From NCBI GenBank assembly GCA_964651435.1, contig CAZYVU010000006.1, forward strand, positions 1 to 64,000: a stretch of 64,000 bases of DNA. The letters run 5' to 3'. Shown piece by piece: positions 35,129 to 43,402 of this stretch; positions within the stretch are counted from its first letter, which is position 1, and each line of letters begins with the position of its first letter. The translations under genes and the position numbers were made by a program. The notes under the pieces were generated by a model. That model did not search any database, was not told the origin of the DNA, and saw only the letters and a list, made by a program, of their open reading frames with translations. Source of the stretch: CAZYVU01 sp964651435 (GTDB lineage Bacteria > Desulfobacterota > Syntrophorhabdia > Syntrophorhabdales > CAYQXL01).

Positions 35129-36145
35129 TCATTGGATAATCCTTACCGCACGCGGCTTCACGTCACGAAGTCCGTCGACGTAGATCGAATCACGGTAATC
35201 GGCCATCGCTGCGGCCCCCACGAGGCCGTTTCGCTGGGCCCAGCGCGTCTGGTCCTCAAGGCTCAGGATGAGCGATTGATCGAGCGTAACGGTAAAATCA
35301 AAGGACTCCCATATTTCATCGACCTCAGCCCGGTCGAGCCCTAAGAAAGGGCCCAAGAGCGTTTTCGCCTCACCGGGACTTTCCTTCACGAATCTCTCGG
35401 CCCGCACCAGGCCTCTAAGGAGTCTCCGTATCACCTCCGGCCTGTCTCTGACCACCGCTGCTGCTGCTGCAACGCAGGCCATGTCGCTGTATACGGCCTC
35501 CTCATAGAAAACGGTTCCGTTTTCCCCAAGACGCCGCCTTACATCGAGGAGGGTTGGAAACCAGGTGGAAACGGCATCGACCTTTCCATCTGCAAGGGCG
35601 TCAGACATGTGCCCCGGCCTCACATCGACGACCTTCACCTCTCTGCGGTCTATGCGGTGGACGGCCAGAAAAGAATCGAAAAAGAAGTGGCTCGTCGTGC
35701 CGACCGTGACGCCCACACGTTTGCCGCGCAGGTCCCGAGGAGACAGGATTCCCCGGTCCTTCCTCCCCACGATGGCGTCGGCCCGTCGGGACGTTGAAAC
35801 GACGCCCACGACCGATACCTGCCTCCCCTGTGTTACGGCAAACATAACGGGCGTGTCTGCGACGAAAGCCACGTCCGCCGTACCCCGAAGGGCCGATTCG
35901 AGGGCCGTCTTGCCGAACTCATGAGGCTGGGCTGTAACCGCAAGACCCTCCTGCTCAAAAAAGCCTTTGACCCGGGCAATCTCGCACAGCACCGAAAGAA
36001 AGGTTCGGGGATAGGCAATGGTCACCGTTTCCGTCGTCTTTGCGGGCCTCTCAGAATTATTCCGGCAGGCACTTCCGGCCAGCATAATCCCCGCCAGGAT
36101 CAGCGAAAAGGCAATGACAGGCCATGGGCGGGGGTTTGCGTTCAT
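35129..36145 (-). CDS. Periplasmic substrate-binding lipoprotein, NMT1/SsuA-like
   Basis: The 338-residue protein has a lipoprotein signal (ILAGIMLAGSAC) and a family fold seen in nitrate, sulfonate, taurine and pyrimidine binding proteins: VTIAYPRTFLSVLCEIARVKGFFEQEGL, SALRGTADVAFVADTPVMFA, RGKRVGVTVGTTSHFFFDSF. It overlaps the upstream response-regulator stop by ATGA and precedes the kinase gene, with no ABC permease or ATPase. I infer a sensing role within the two-component system rather than uptake. Confidence 0.85.
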   Translation of the reverse strand: MNANPRPWPVIAFSLILAGIMLAGSACRNNSERPAKTTETVTIAYPRTFLSVLCEIARVKGFFEQEGLAVTAQPHEFGKTALESALRGTADVAFVADTPVMFAVTQGRQVSVVGVVSTSRRADAIVGRKDRGILSPRDLRGKRVGVTVGTTSHFFFDSFLAVHRIDRREVKVVDVRPGHMSDALADGKVDAVSTWFPTLLDVRRRLGENGTVFYEEAVYSDMACVAAAAAVVRDRPEVIRRLLRGLVRAERFVKESPGEAKTLLGPFLGLDRAEVDEIWESFDFTVTLDQSLILSLEDQTRWAQRNGLVGAAAMADYRDSIYVDGLRDVKPRAVRIIQ

Positions 36146-36597
36146 CGCGGCTCCTGACTCGCCGGTTCTCCCCGTGGCCTGACCCCCGTTGCTTCGTTGC
36201 GCTGCTCCTCCACGAGCCTCCGCAGAACCCCCTCAACCTGTTCAAACTCCATGGACTTGTCAAAAAAGTAGTCGGCTCCCAGGCTTTTTGCCCTTTCCCT
36301 ATATTCGGGAAAGGAATAGTTTGTCAGTATGATGACCGCCGGGGCCCTCGAACCGTTTTTGGCCTGCCGGAGCACATCGAGACCGTTGCCGTCGGGCATG
36401 CGGATGTCGAGGATGAGCACGTCGGGCCTGGCCTTCAGCAGCCCGCTGACCACACCCCGCACGTCTCCCGCCTCCCCCGCCAGCTCGACACCGTCGATTT
36501 CGCACAGGAGCCCCCGTATGCGGTCCCTGATTACTATCGAATCATCGGCAATGAGCAGCTTGAGCGAGGAGGCTCGCGGGCCGCTATGATGGCTCAT
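36142..36597 (-). CDS. Single-domain response regulator
   Basis: The 151-residue protein is a receiver domain (LKLLIADDSIVIRDRIRGLL, phospho-acceptor in LILDIRMPDGNG, Thr in ILTNYSF, Lys in FFDKSMEF) with a short basic tail and no DNA-binding domain. It is CheY-like or a phosphorelay intermediate. It overlaps the binding-protein gene by 4 bases (ATGA), so the stoichiometry of RR, binding protein and kinase is linked by translation. Output is unknown. Confidence 0.9.
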   Translation of the reverse strand: MSHHSGPRASSLKLLIADDSIVIRDRIRGLLCEIDGVELAGEAGDVRGVVSGLLKARPDVLILDIRMPDGNGLDVLRQAKNGSRAPAVIILTNYSFPEYRERAKSLGADYFFDKSMEFEQVEGVLRRLVEEQRNEATGVRPRGEPASQEPR

Positions 36598-36654
36598 AGG
36601 AAGTATGATAGCAGCCGGTAACAGCCCTGTCTGTAGTCAGGTTGCTAAGCCTGC

Positions 36655-36672
36655 CGTAGTAAGATTACTACG
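36655..36672. promoter_or_regulatory. Inverted repeat between two response-regulator genes
   Basis: The sequence CGTAGTA (36655-36661), AGAT, TACTACG (36666-36672) is a perfect 7-bp inverted repeat in the 135-base gap upstream of the single-domain regulator. It is placed where a NarL-type regulator from the neighbouring gene could bind. Factor unknown. Confidence 0.45.
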
Positions 36673-36732
36673 CAAGTCCCATCTATCCGGGCGACCCAAG
36701 TCACCGGTCCGGGGAGTTGAGGGCCCGGAGTG

Positions 36733-37356
36733 CTACCTTAGCTTGCGATCGATGACGTAGCGGATGAGGTCTGCATTGCTGCCGAAGTTCATCTTCTCGA
36801 AGACACGCCTCTTGTAGGTACTGACGCTCTGTACGCTGAGGCAGAGGGTGGCGGCAATCTCTTTGAGCGACCGCCCCGATGCAACCATGAGCATCACCTC
36901 GTATTCCCGGTCCGAAAGGGCCTGGTACGCCTCTTTGCCCCCGTCGAGGCCAAGTGCGAGCCTTTCAGCCAGGGCAGGGCTTACGTACCGGCCGCCGCCG
37001 AGCACCTTGCGCACCGCCAGCACAAGCTCCTCGGGAATGCTATCCTTTGAAAGATAGCCCGATGCACCCGACCTGAGGGCGCGTACCGCATATTCCTCCT
37101 CGGGGTGGATGCTCAGCACAAGGACCGGAAGGTCCTGCCCGGCTGTTTTTAAGTGCTTGAGCACCTCCAGTCCGTTCCTGTCGGGCAGGCTGATATCGAG
37201 GATCAGGAGGTCCCAGACGCTCCCTTCTACGCCTGCCAGTGTCTCATGGGCGCTTCGCGCCTCGCCGAATGACGAACGGGGAAAGGCATCGCCCAGGATC
37301 TGCGTAACGCCGCGCCGCACAACAGCGTGGTCATCAGCTATGAGGAATTTAGGCAA
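36733..37356 (-). CDS. NarL/FixJ-type response regulator with LuxR DNA-binding domain
   Basis: The 207-residue regulator has a receiver (FLIADDHAVVRRGVTQIL; Asp in LLILDISLPDRNG; Lys in YLSKDSIPEE) and a LuxR-type helix-turn-helix (LSDREYEVMLMVASGRSLKEIAATL; VSTYKRRVFEKM). It overlaps the upstream histidine kinase by 8 bases, so it is almost certainly that kinase's cognate regulator. Target genes are not known; the palindrome at 36655-36672 downstream is one candidate. Confidence 0.94.
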   Translation of the reverse strand: MPKFLIADDHAVVRRGVTQILGDAFPRSSFGEARSAHETLAGVEGSVWDLLILDISLPDRNGLEVLKHLKTAGQDLPVLVLSIHPEEEYAVRALRSGASGYLSKDSIPEELVLAVRKVLGGGRYVSPALAERLALGLDGGKEAYQALSDREYEVMLMVASGRSLKEIAATLCLSVQSVSTYKRRVFEKMNFGSNADLIRYVIDRKLR

Positions 37357-39919
37357 CGGGCACCTCCGCCCTCACGATGGTGCCTCTGAGCGGTCCCGCT
37401 TTCACGCTGAAGGTGCCCCCGAGGTTCAAGATTCTTTCCCTCATGCCGAGAATGCCCAGGGAGGGTGGGCTTTCTGCCTGCGTTTCGGGCAACCCCCTGC
37501 CGTCGTCCTCCACCCGAAGAACAAGCCTCCCGTCCCTTTCGATGAGGGAGACGGACACCTCCGTGGCGTCCGCATGACGAGCCACGTTGGTCAGACACTC
37601 CTGACAGATGCGGAAGAGGGCCGTGGCACAGTTGTCTTCGATATCGCTCCGTTCAACATCGGTGAAATAGGTGCAGGAGATGCCCGTCGTCGCCTGAAAC
37701 CTCCTCACCTGCCAGGCCAGGGCAGCGACGATGCCGAGATCGTCCAGTATGCCCGGGCGCAGGCTCAAGGAGATCTCGCGGGTCGCCTGAATCGTCGAGT
37801 CGATGAGCGCGGCAAGGGTGTCGGTGCGGTCCTTGAGCTTTCCGGTAAGCCATCCCTCGGCGGCGAGCCTTGTCCTGAGCCAGGCAACGTCTATCTTGAT
37901 ACCTGTCAGCGACTGCCCCAGCTCATCGTGGATTTCACGGGCGATGCGGGCCCGCTCCTGCTCCCTGACGGTCTGGAGGTGAGCGGCCAGGACGCGCATC
38001 TGCTCCCGGGACGCTCGAAGCTCCATCTCCGTCTGCTTGTGCTCGGTAATGTCCGTCACCAGGCCGAAATACCCCCTTACCTCACCGTCCTCTGTCACGT
38101 CGGGCACGTAATCGGCGTGGACCCAGCGCTCTCCCCCGCGGGCATAAGGCAGCACCTCCTCGAAGGAGACCTTCCGGCCCGCCATCACCGCCCGCACATA
38201 CCCCTCTATCTTGCCTGCAGCCTCAGGACCGAGGATTTCCCCGTAATGCCTTCCGATAACTGCCGCACCGGGAACGCCGAACCAATCTTCGTAACGGGCG
38301 TTGGCGAACCCATACCGCCCGGTACTGTCCACATAGGACACAAGGGCCGGTACGCCGTCGGCGATGACGCGCATGGCCGACTCGCTCCTCCGCAAGGCCT
38401 CCTCCATAGTCGTACGGCCCGTAATGTCCTCCATGATGACCAAGGCCAGAGGCTCACCCTTGATGGTCACCCTTGCCGCGGAAAAAAGCACGACGCATTC
38501 CGTCGTCCCATCCAGCCCCGAAACGGTGAACTTCGCCTCCAACCCCCGGCGGCCCTCCCCCGTCTCGATCGTTTCGACGACAGACCTCCGCAGCCTGCAT
38601 TCCGCGCAGAAGGGGCCGAACCCACACCCTTCCGCAGAGTCAAGGGAATGGACGCACCGGAGCAGCTCACCGCAGCGGACATTCACTGCCTGGCCCAGCG
38701 GCGTCCCTGTCAAGGTCGACGCGAAAACGTTCGTCTTGCGTATCGTCCAGTGGCTATCTACCAGCAGCATGGCAACGGGCGCATTGCCGTAGATCGACTC
38801 CAGCTCGTCGGAACGCTCCTCTACTTCTTGCTCGAGCCGCACCCGTTCCGTCACGTCCCGAATGACCAGGCTCGTTCTTTCCCGCCCCTCTGTATCAGTA
38901 AAAATGGAGGATGAATATTCGCCGGTAAATCGTGTCCCGTCTTTTCGAATGAAACCGATTTCACCCTTCATCCATCTCTTTTCACTCCGCTCCCGCACGG
39001 CCGCCTCGACACGCCCGTCAGAGGCGTCGACGAGGCCCGCTCTCCCGATTCTCTTCATCTCTTCCTCGGAGCGTTGGAACATGCGGCACGCCGCCGTGTT
39101 GGCCGCAAGGATCCCTCCGTCCGGACTCGTCAGCAGTATGGCATCCATGCTGTTTGCGAAGATGGCGCGAAACCGCTCCTCGCTCTCCCGCAGGTTCTCC
39201 TGCGCCTTTCTCCGTTCCGTTTCCAGCCGCTGCTCCCTTTGGAGATTTCTGAGCCACAGCCGCGCCTCGATGGGGTCCCGGTCACCGACAGGAAGGTCTG
39301 CGGGTGAGATATGGTAGAAGTTTCGAAGTACGGCACGGCGATACACAACGAGGGGGTGGGTCATTATGACGGCCTTGATAATGTCGGGCCCAAACAGGCG
39401 GCTGTCATACTGGCACAGAGCCGCACAGGGGTATGGACCAAAGAGTTCGCTGTTCAGCCGCGCCTCGTACTCCAGAAGTCTATCCGTGCCTGGAAGCCCC
39501 TTGAGGGCCCAGGCCATCTCGCCGCTCACCCGAAGGGCCGGGCTTCCCTTGCTGAGCGCCTGCTTGGTCTCCTTCACGAGATGCCGCACCATCCTGCCGG
39601 GCTCAAAAACACCTCCCGGCGCATAGACCTCCGAGGAGTCGAGAATGACAAGGTGGCCCTGCCTCTCCATGAAACGGACCTTGATGCCCCGACGCCTCAG
39701 AAGACTGCGTATCCGCACCGCCCGATGAGCTTCGGCCACGTAGATGCATTTTTCCCCGCGGCCAAGCCCGGCGAGCAGAAAGGGAATAACGGCGTCCTTC
39801 CACTCGTTCTCGGAACCATAGATGAGGCACGCATGATCGTGGGGGCCGATGGCTGCCAAGTCCCTAAGAAACCTCTCCGTCCGATCGGCGCTTGACTCTC
39901 GTCCAGCAGGCATATCCAT
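37349..39919 (-). CDS. Multi-PAS histidine kinase with N-terminal MEDS domain
   Basis: The roughly 856-residue soluble kinase begins with a MEDS sensory domain (HDHACLIYGSENEWKDAVIPFLLAGLGRGEKCIYVAE, about 25-210), known from DcmR-type regulators. Three PAS domains follow (RFRAIFANSMDAILLTS; ELESIYGNAPVAMLLVDS with a Cys-rich insertion CGFGPFCAECRLRR; AMRVIADGVPALVSYVDS). A HisKA_3 region (AREIHDELGQSLTGIKID) and HATPase_c (FRICQECLTNVARHA, VEDDGRGLP, GILGMRERI) end it. The Cys-rich loop could hold metal or sense redox. Start 39919 follows AGAGAG; 39982 is less likely. Overlaps its NarL regulator. Confidence 0.9.
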   Translation of the reverse strand: MDMPAGRESSADRTERFLRDLAAIGPHDHACLIYGSENEWKDAVIPFLLAGLGRGEKCIYVAEAHRAVRIRSLLRRRGIKVRFMERQGHLVILDSSEVYAPGGVFEPGRMVRHLVKETKQALSKGSPALRVSGEMAWALKGLPGTDRLLEYEARLNSELFGPYPCAALCQYDSRLFGPDIIKAVIMTHPLVVYRRAVLRNFYHISPADLPVGDRDPIEARLWLRNLQREQRLETERRKAQENLRESEERFRAIFANSMDAILLTSPDGGILAANTAACRMFQRSEEEMKRIGRAGLVDASDGRVEAAVRERSEKRWMKGEIGFIRKDGTRFTGEYSSSIFTDTEGRERTSLVIRDVTERVRLEQEVEERSDELESIYGNAPVAMLLVDSHWTIRKTNVFASTLTGTPLGQAVNVRCGELLRCVHSLDSAEGCGFGPFCAECRLRRSVVETIETGEGRRGLEAKFTVSGLDGTTECVVLFSAARVTIKGEPLALVIMEDITGRTTMEEALRRSESAMRVIADGVPALVSYVDSTGRYGFANARYEDWFGVPGAAVIGRHYGEILGPEAAGKIEGYVRAVMAGRKVSFEEVLPYARGGERWVHADYVPDVTEDGEVRGYFGLVTDITEHKQTEMELRASREQMRVLAAHLQTVREQERARIAREIHDELGQSLTGIKIDVAWLRTRLAAEGWLTGKLKDRTDTLAALIDSTIQATREISLSLRPGILDDLGIVAALAWQVRRFQATTGISCTYFTDVERSDIEDNCATALFRICQECLTNVARHADATEVSVSLIERDGRLVLRVEDDGRGLPETQAESPPSLGILGMRERILNLGGTFSVKAGPLRGTIVRAEVPVA

Positions 39920-40017
39920 CTCTCTGGCTTCAATTTTAGCACAACGGTTTGGGGGCCGAAAGGGGGGCACGGAGCGCTTCATTCCAGGGGACCTGTGAGT
40001 ATGGAAGCCGCCAGGCC

Positions 40018-40614
40018 TTAGTCCCTGCCGAGCGCCCCACAGAGGTCGCCGGTCTCCATGATGTAGGCGCAGGAGAAGGCCATGCCCTTGAGCGAGGCCA
40101 CGTGCAAGTCATCGTTTGCCGCAGCCGTGGCGTCGGCTGCCACGAAGACCCTGAAATCACGCATGAACCCGTCTCTGGCCGTCGTTTCGCAGCAGCAGTT
40201 GGTCATGACACCCGAGATGATGATGTCGCGGACATTGAGTGCCTTCAGGATTTGTTCCAGGTTTGTGCCGAAAAAGGCGCTGTAGCGTATCTTATCGACG
40301 ATCGTTTCGTGTGGCGCCGGTTCAATGCCCTCCATGATGCGCCATTCGGGGGAACCATAGAGGGCGAGATCGTTGCCCCACCACGTGGCCAGAGTGCCAC
40401 CGTCTATGGAAAGGTTGTGGTGGCCGTGGCGCGTAAAAATGACGGGCACACCAACGGAACGGCTTGTATCAATGAGGGCCCTCACCCGGCCGACGATGGG
40501 TCTTGCAATGGGCTCGAAGAACCGTTGCATGTCAATAACAAGCAGGGCTGCAGCCTTTGCCTCCGGCTTCGCCGTCCTGCTATTGTATTCTTTGATTTCC
40601 TGAATATGGTCCAT
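40018..40614 (-). CDS. Isochorismatase-family cysteine hydrolase
   Basis: The 198-residue enzyme has the full catalytic triad of the family: Asp in ALLVIDMQRFF, Lys in VDKIRYSAF and Cys in SGVMTNCCCETTARD, plus a cis-peptide VM loop. Relatives hydrolyse nicotinamide, N-carbamoyl compounds, biuret or oxamate. No signal peptide, so cytoplasmic. ATG 40614 or the GTG two codons upstream could be the start; GAGGCGG lies just before. A clear promoter is present. It is a single gene. Confidence 0.9.
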   Translation of the reverse strand: MDHIQEIKEYNSRTAKPEAKAAALLVIDMQRFFEPIARPIVGRVRALIDTSRSVGVPVIFTRHGHHNLSIDGGTLATWWGNDLALYGSPEWRIMEGIEPAPHETIVDKIRYSAFFGTNLEQILKALNVRDIIISGVMTNCCCETTARDGFMRDFRVFVAADATAAANDDLHVASLKGMAFSCAYIMETGDLCGALGRD

Positions 40615-40642
40615 GTTCACACCGCCTCGCGGGTTTTACCCG

Positions 40643-40671
40643 AGCATACCGGTACCCGGCCACTCTGTCAA
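40643..40671 (-). promoter_or_regulatory. Promoter of the isochorismatase-like gene
   Basis: On the minus strand TTGACA (40666-40671), 17 bases, TATGCT (40643-40648). A small hairpin CGGGT-TTT-ACCCG (40630-40642) sits at the expected transcript start. An A/T-run (40689-40705) lies upstream like an UP element. Confidence 0.7.
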
Positions 40672-40842
40672 GGTCCTGCCCGGGCTCATAATTTTTTTTG
40701 TTGTTTTGATCCAAACAAGCGGCGCCGTGCGAGGAGAGAGATGGTCGTCAAGATTGAGGCCGCAGGCGCGCAGGGATGGTGACCTCGCGATCATAGCCAT
40801 GACAACCTCGGTTGCCATCTTAGTTGGGGATCGAAGGCGCCA

Positions 40843-40875
40843 CAGAAAGGGGCAGAGACTTTTCATCCCTGCCCC
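40843..40875 (-). terminator. Rho-independent terminator of the YVTN propeller gene
   Basis: On the minus strand GGGGCAG (40869-40875) pairs with CTGCCCC (40849-40855); three further inner pairs (one G-U) extend the stem, and TTTCTGTG follows. It begins 30 bases beyond the gene's stop codon. Confidence 0.6.
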
Positions 40876-40904
40876 GGAAGTAACAGAAAGGAAGGGCGTC
40901 GGGT

Positions 40905-42209
40905 CTACCGCAGCAGAATCCCCCTCGTAAAGGTACGGAAGGCGTTCCTGTCCGATTCGACGTTGATGCAGTAGTCACCCACGAACTTGTCGCGGAAGCT
41001 GAACATGTTACTGGCCTTGACCGCGTATATCCCTGCATAGGGCACAGTGGCGGCAATCTCGTTGGGGAGGACGCCCGTATCCTGTCGATAGAAAGAGAAC
41101 GTTGCGGTGTAGACGGTGAGGCCTGCCTGGTTCCCCTGGGATGTGCCCTGGGGGTTCTTCATCATTGTTACTTTTACGCTCTCGCCCTTTTCGGCACGGT
41201 AAGAGTAGTAGCCCATGCCGAACATGCCCAGGTAGCCGCAGAGTGTCTTGCCCCGGACAGCGATAAACTGGCCCAAGGCGAACGGATCCTTCCCCACCGT
41301 TACCGTTGCGACCACCGTGTTTGTGGCCGTGTCGATGACGGAGACGGTTTTGCTATAGCGGTTTGCCACATAGACCCGCGACCCATCGGGGAGGGCGGCG
41401 ACGCCTCCGGGCTGTGACCCTACTGATATTATCTCAACCACCGTGTTTGTGGCCGTGTCGATGACGGAGACGGTGTCGTCACCAACATTCGACACATAGA
41501 CCTTCGTCCCGTCGGGCAGCGCGACAACACCGTAGGGATAAGTCCCCACCGTTACTGTGTCAACCACCGTGTCTGTGACCGTGTCGATGACGGAGACGGT
41601 GTTGCTAATGTAGTTCGCCACGTAGACCCGTGACCCGTCGGGGAGGGCGGCAACGCCCTGGGGGTATGGTTGCACCTTTATTGTCGTGAGCACCGTGTTT
41701 GTGACCGTGTCGATGACGGAGACGTCACTGCTTGCGTAGCTCCCAACGTAGACCTTCGACCCGTCGGGGAGGGCGGCGACGCCCTGGGGGGTTATTCCCA
41801 CCCCTGTTATGGTCGTGAGCACCGTGTTTGTGGCCGTGTCGATGACGGAGACGGTGTTGAAGCCGTAGTTCGCCACGTAGACCCGTGACCCGTCGGGGAG
41901 GGCGGCAACGCCCCTGGGCTGTGGCCCCACCGTTATGGTCGTGAGCACCGTGTTTGTGGCCGTGTCGATGACGGAGACGGTGTCGCTATTATGGTTCGCC
42001 ACATAGACCCGCGACCCGTCGGGGAGGGCGGCAACGCCAATGGGGTCAGACCCTACCGTTACCGTTGCGACCACCGTGTTTGTGGCCGTGTCGATGACGG
42101 AGACGTTCCCGGAGCCGCTATTCGGAACGTAGGCAAAAGTACCGGCAAAGGCCAATTGAGACCAGAGACAGATGACGAGAAGCCCGAGGAACAGCAACCG
42201 CTTCTTCAT
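40905..42209 (-). CDS. Secreted seven-bladed YVTN beta-propeller protein
   Basis: The 434-residue protein has a signal peptide (RLLFLGLLVICLWSQLAFA) and seven consecutive 42-43-residue YVTN repeats, each of the form VYVANxxSxTVSVIDTATNTVVxTVTVGxxPxGVAALPDGSR, making a complete seven-bladed propeller (about 20-315). A C-terminal beta domain of about 110 residues (KGESVKVTMMKNPQGTSQGN) follows. Such proteins are exported or surface-bound and often bind proteins or carbohydrates. ATG 42209 follows AAGGGGG. The repeats are nearly identical at DNA level. Terminator at 40843-40875. Confidence 0.92.
   Translation of the reverse strand: MKKRLLFLGLLVICLWSQLAFAGTFAYVPNSGSGNVSVIDTATNTVVATVTVGSDPIGVAALPDGSRVYVANHNSDTVSVIDTATNTVLTTITVGPQPRGVAALPDGSRVYVANYGFNTVSVIDTATNTVLTTITGVGITPQGVAALPDGSKVYVGSYASSDVSVIDTVTNTVLTTIKVQPYPQGVAALPDGSRVYVANYISNTVSVIDTVTDTVVDTVTVGTYPYGVVALPDGTKVYVSNVGDDTVSVIDTATNTVVEIISVGSQPGGVAALPDGSRVYVANRYSKTVSVIDTATNTVVATVTVGKDPFALGQFIAVRGKTLCGYLGMFGMGYYSYRAEKGESVKVTMMKNPQGTSQGNQAGLTVYTATFSFYRQDTGVLPNEIAATVPYAGIYAVKASNMFSFRDKFVGDYCINVESDRNAFRTFTRGILLR
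41281..42135 (-). repeat. Seven near-identical DNA repeats encoding propeller blades
   Basis: A conserved core beginning ACCGTGTTTGTGGCC on the plus strand starts at 41314, 41440, 41566, 41692, 41821, 41947 and 42073, so the period is 126 bases (129 once). All copies are in frame with the propeller gene. The DNA identity is higher than folding would require, pointing to recent duplication or gene conversion among blades. Confidence 0.9.
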
Positions 42210-42679
42210 TTGTGACCCCCTTGGATTTTTCTGGGCGGACAGGGCGGAAGCAGATAGCACCGGCACGGTGCAGAAGAACGGAACCGCTCAGCGTGAGCCC
42301 ACCCGATACGGACTACAGTCTATTATGAGCCATCATCTTCTTCAACACATTTCAGAGGCTTCCGCCAACGTTTTTTTGGGTTACATTCAGCATGGATGGA
42401 GCTATGTCCCGTCGAAGTACTACAGGAAGAGGCAGCGCGCACAGGCCTTTGACAAACACGGATGGCGGCGGCATCCTATGGTGTCGTCAGAGCCCTTGTC
42501 GTCACCTTTCTCGTTGTGCCGCCCATCCCTTGCTGAAACCGCCCGAGATGTAATAACATTCAGAAGGACGCAAGGAGGTGCCCGATGACGGCCGCACCAT
42601 TCACCGCCGTGCTTCACAAAGAGGACGAGATCATGAACGTCGCATGCGTCGCAGGAACCTTTTCATCAGCAGGAAGCCC
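42210..42679. other. Divergent intergenic region without a recognised gene
   Basis: The 470 bases between the propeller (minus) and gph-like gene (plus) should carry both promoters. I see an AT-richer stretch at 42340-42385 and a TTGACA at 42449-42454 on the plus strand without a matching -10 at normal spacing. A 24-base segment at 42308-42331 resembles one at 57043-57066 (see findings). No coding sequence is convincing. Confidence 0.5.
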
Positions 42680-43327
42680 ATGCCCATACGCCTGATCCTT
42701 TTCGATCTTGATGGAACCCTCGTCGATTCCATAGGCGACATCACGGCGGCCGCCAATCACGCCCTCGTGCCTCTGGGCATAGACCCCGTCGACGTAAGCG
42801 AGGTGAGGACCATGGTGGGCGAGGGGCCGGCGCGGCTCATGGAGAATGCCCTTCGGGCGCAGGGGCTCGACCGCGATGTGGACCCCCTGGTGAAGATAAT
42901 GGTCGACTATTACAGATCGCATCTGACGGTTCACAGCCGGCCCTACCCGGGGGTCATGGAGGTCCTGGCGGGCCTCGGAGGCTACCGAAGGGCCGTCGTC
43001 TCCAACAAGCCCGAGGTGCTCACCCACGGGGTGCTGAGGGACCTCGGCCTCGCGGACCATCTCGACATGGCGCTGGGTAGCGATGCCCTTCCCGAGCGAA
43101 AGCCTTCGCCGGGCCCTATCCTCCACCTCATGGAACTCTTTTCGGCGATCCCGAAAGAAACAGTCATCGTCGGCGACAGCCCCATCGATGTGGCGGCAGG
43201 GAGGGCTGCCGGCATATGGACCGTGGCGGTAACGTACGGGTACGGGAAGGCTGGTTTCGAGCGGGACGCCCACTTTGTCATTCACCGCATGGAGGATCTT
43301 GCCGGCGTCCTGGGATCGATAGGATAG
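42680..43327 (+). CDS. gph: HAD-superfamily phosphatase, phosphoglycolate phosphatase-like
   Basis: The 215-residue enzyme has HAD motif I (LILFDLDGTLVDS), motif II (AVVSNKPEV), the Lys (LPERKPSPGP) and motif III (VIVGDSPIDVAAGRAAG), with a helical cap between. Gph hydrolyses 2-phosphoglycolate, though related HAD enzymes prefer other sugar phosphates or PPi. ATG 42680 follows AGGA; upstream in-frame starts encode an Arg-rich non-family stretch. It is cytoplasmic and a single gene, so assignment rests on family alone. Confidence 0.85.
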   Translation: MPIRLILFDLDGTLVDSIGDITAAANHALVPLGIDPVDVSEVRTMVGEGPARLMENALRAQGLDRDVDPLVKIMVDYYRSHLTVHSRPYPGVMEVLAGLGGYRRAVVSNKPEVLTHGVLRDLGLADHLDMALGSDALPERKPSPGPILHLMELFSAIPKETVIVGDSPIDVAAGRAAGIWTVAVTYGYGKAGFERDAHFVIHRMEDLAGVLGSIG

Positions 43328-43402
43328 CCCCCTTCTGCGGTCAATGGCGATGGCATCGGCGCCCTCTTCCCAGCTCCGAACAGATGCGGGTCCGGCAAGT
43401 TT

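Noticed and set aside
40680..40710. T-run near 40690 considered as a plus-strand terminator
   Set aside because: No plus-strand gene ends upstream and the preceding GCCCGGGC is too short a stem; on the minus strand it fits an A-rich UP-like element.
41281..42135. Regular 126-bp repeats considered as a CRISPR-like array
   Set aside because: Repeats are in frame, encode YVTN blades, and the sequences between cores are related to one another, not unique spacers.
42172..42588. 138-codon plus-strand frame in the propeller-gph gap
   Set aside because: Begins inside the propeller signal peptide, lacks a ribosome site and has low-complexity Ser/Arg-rich translation.
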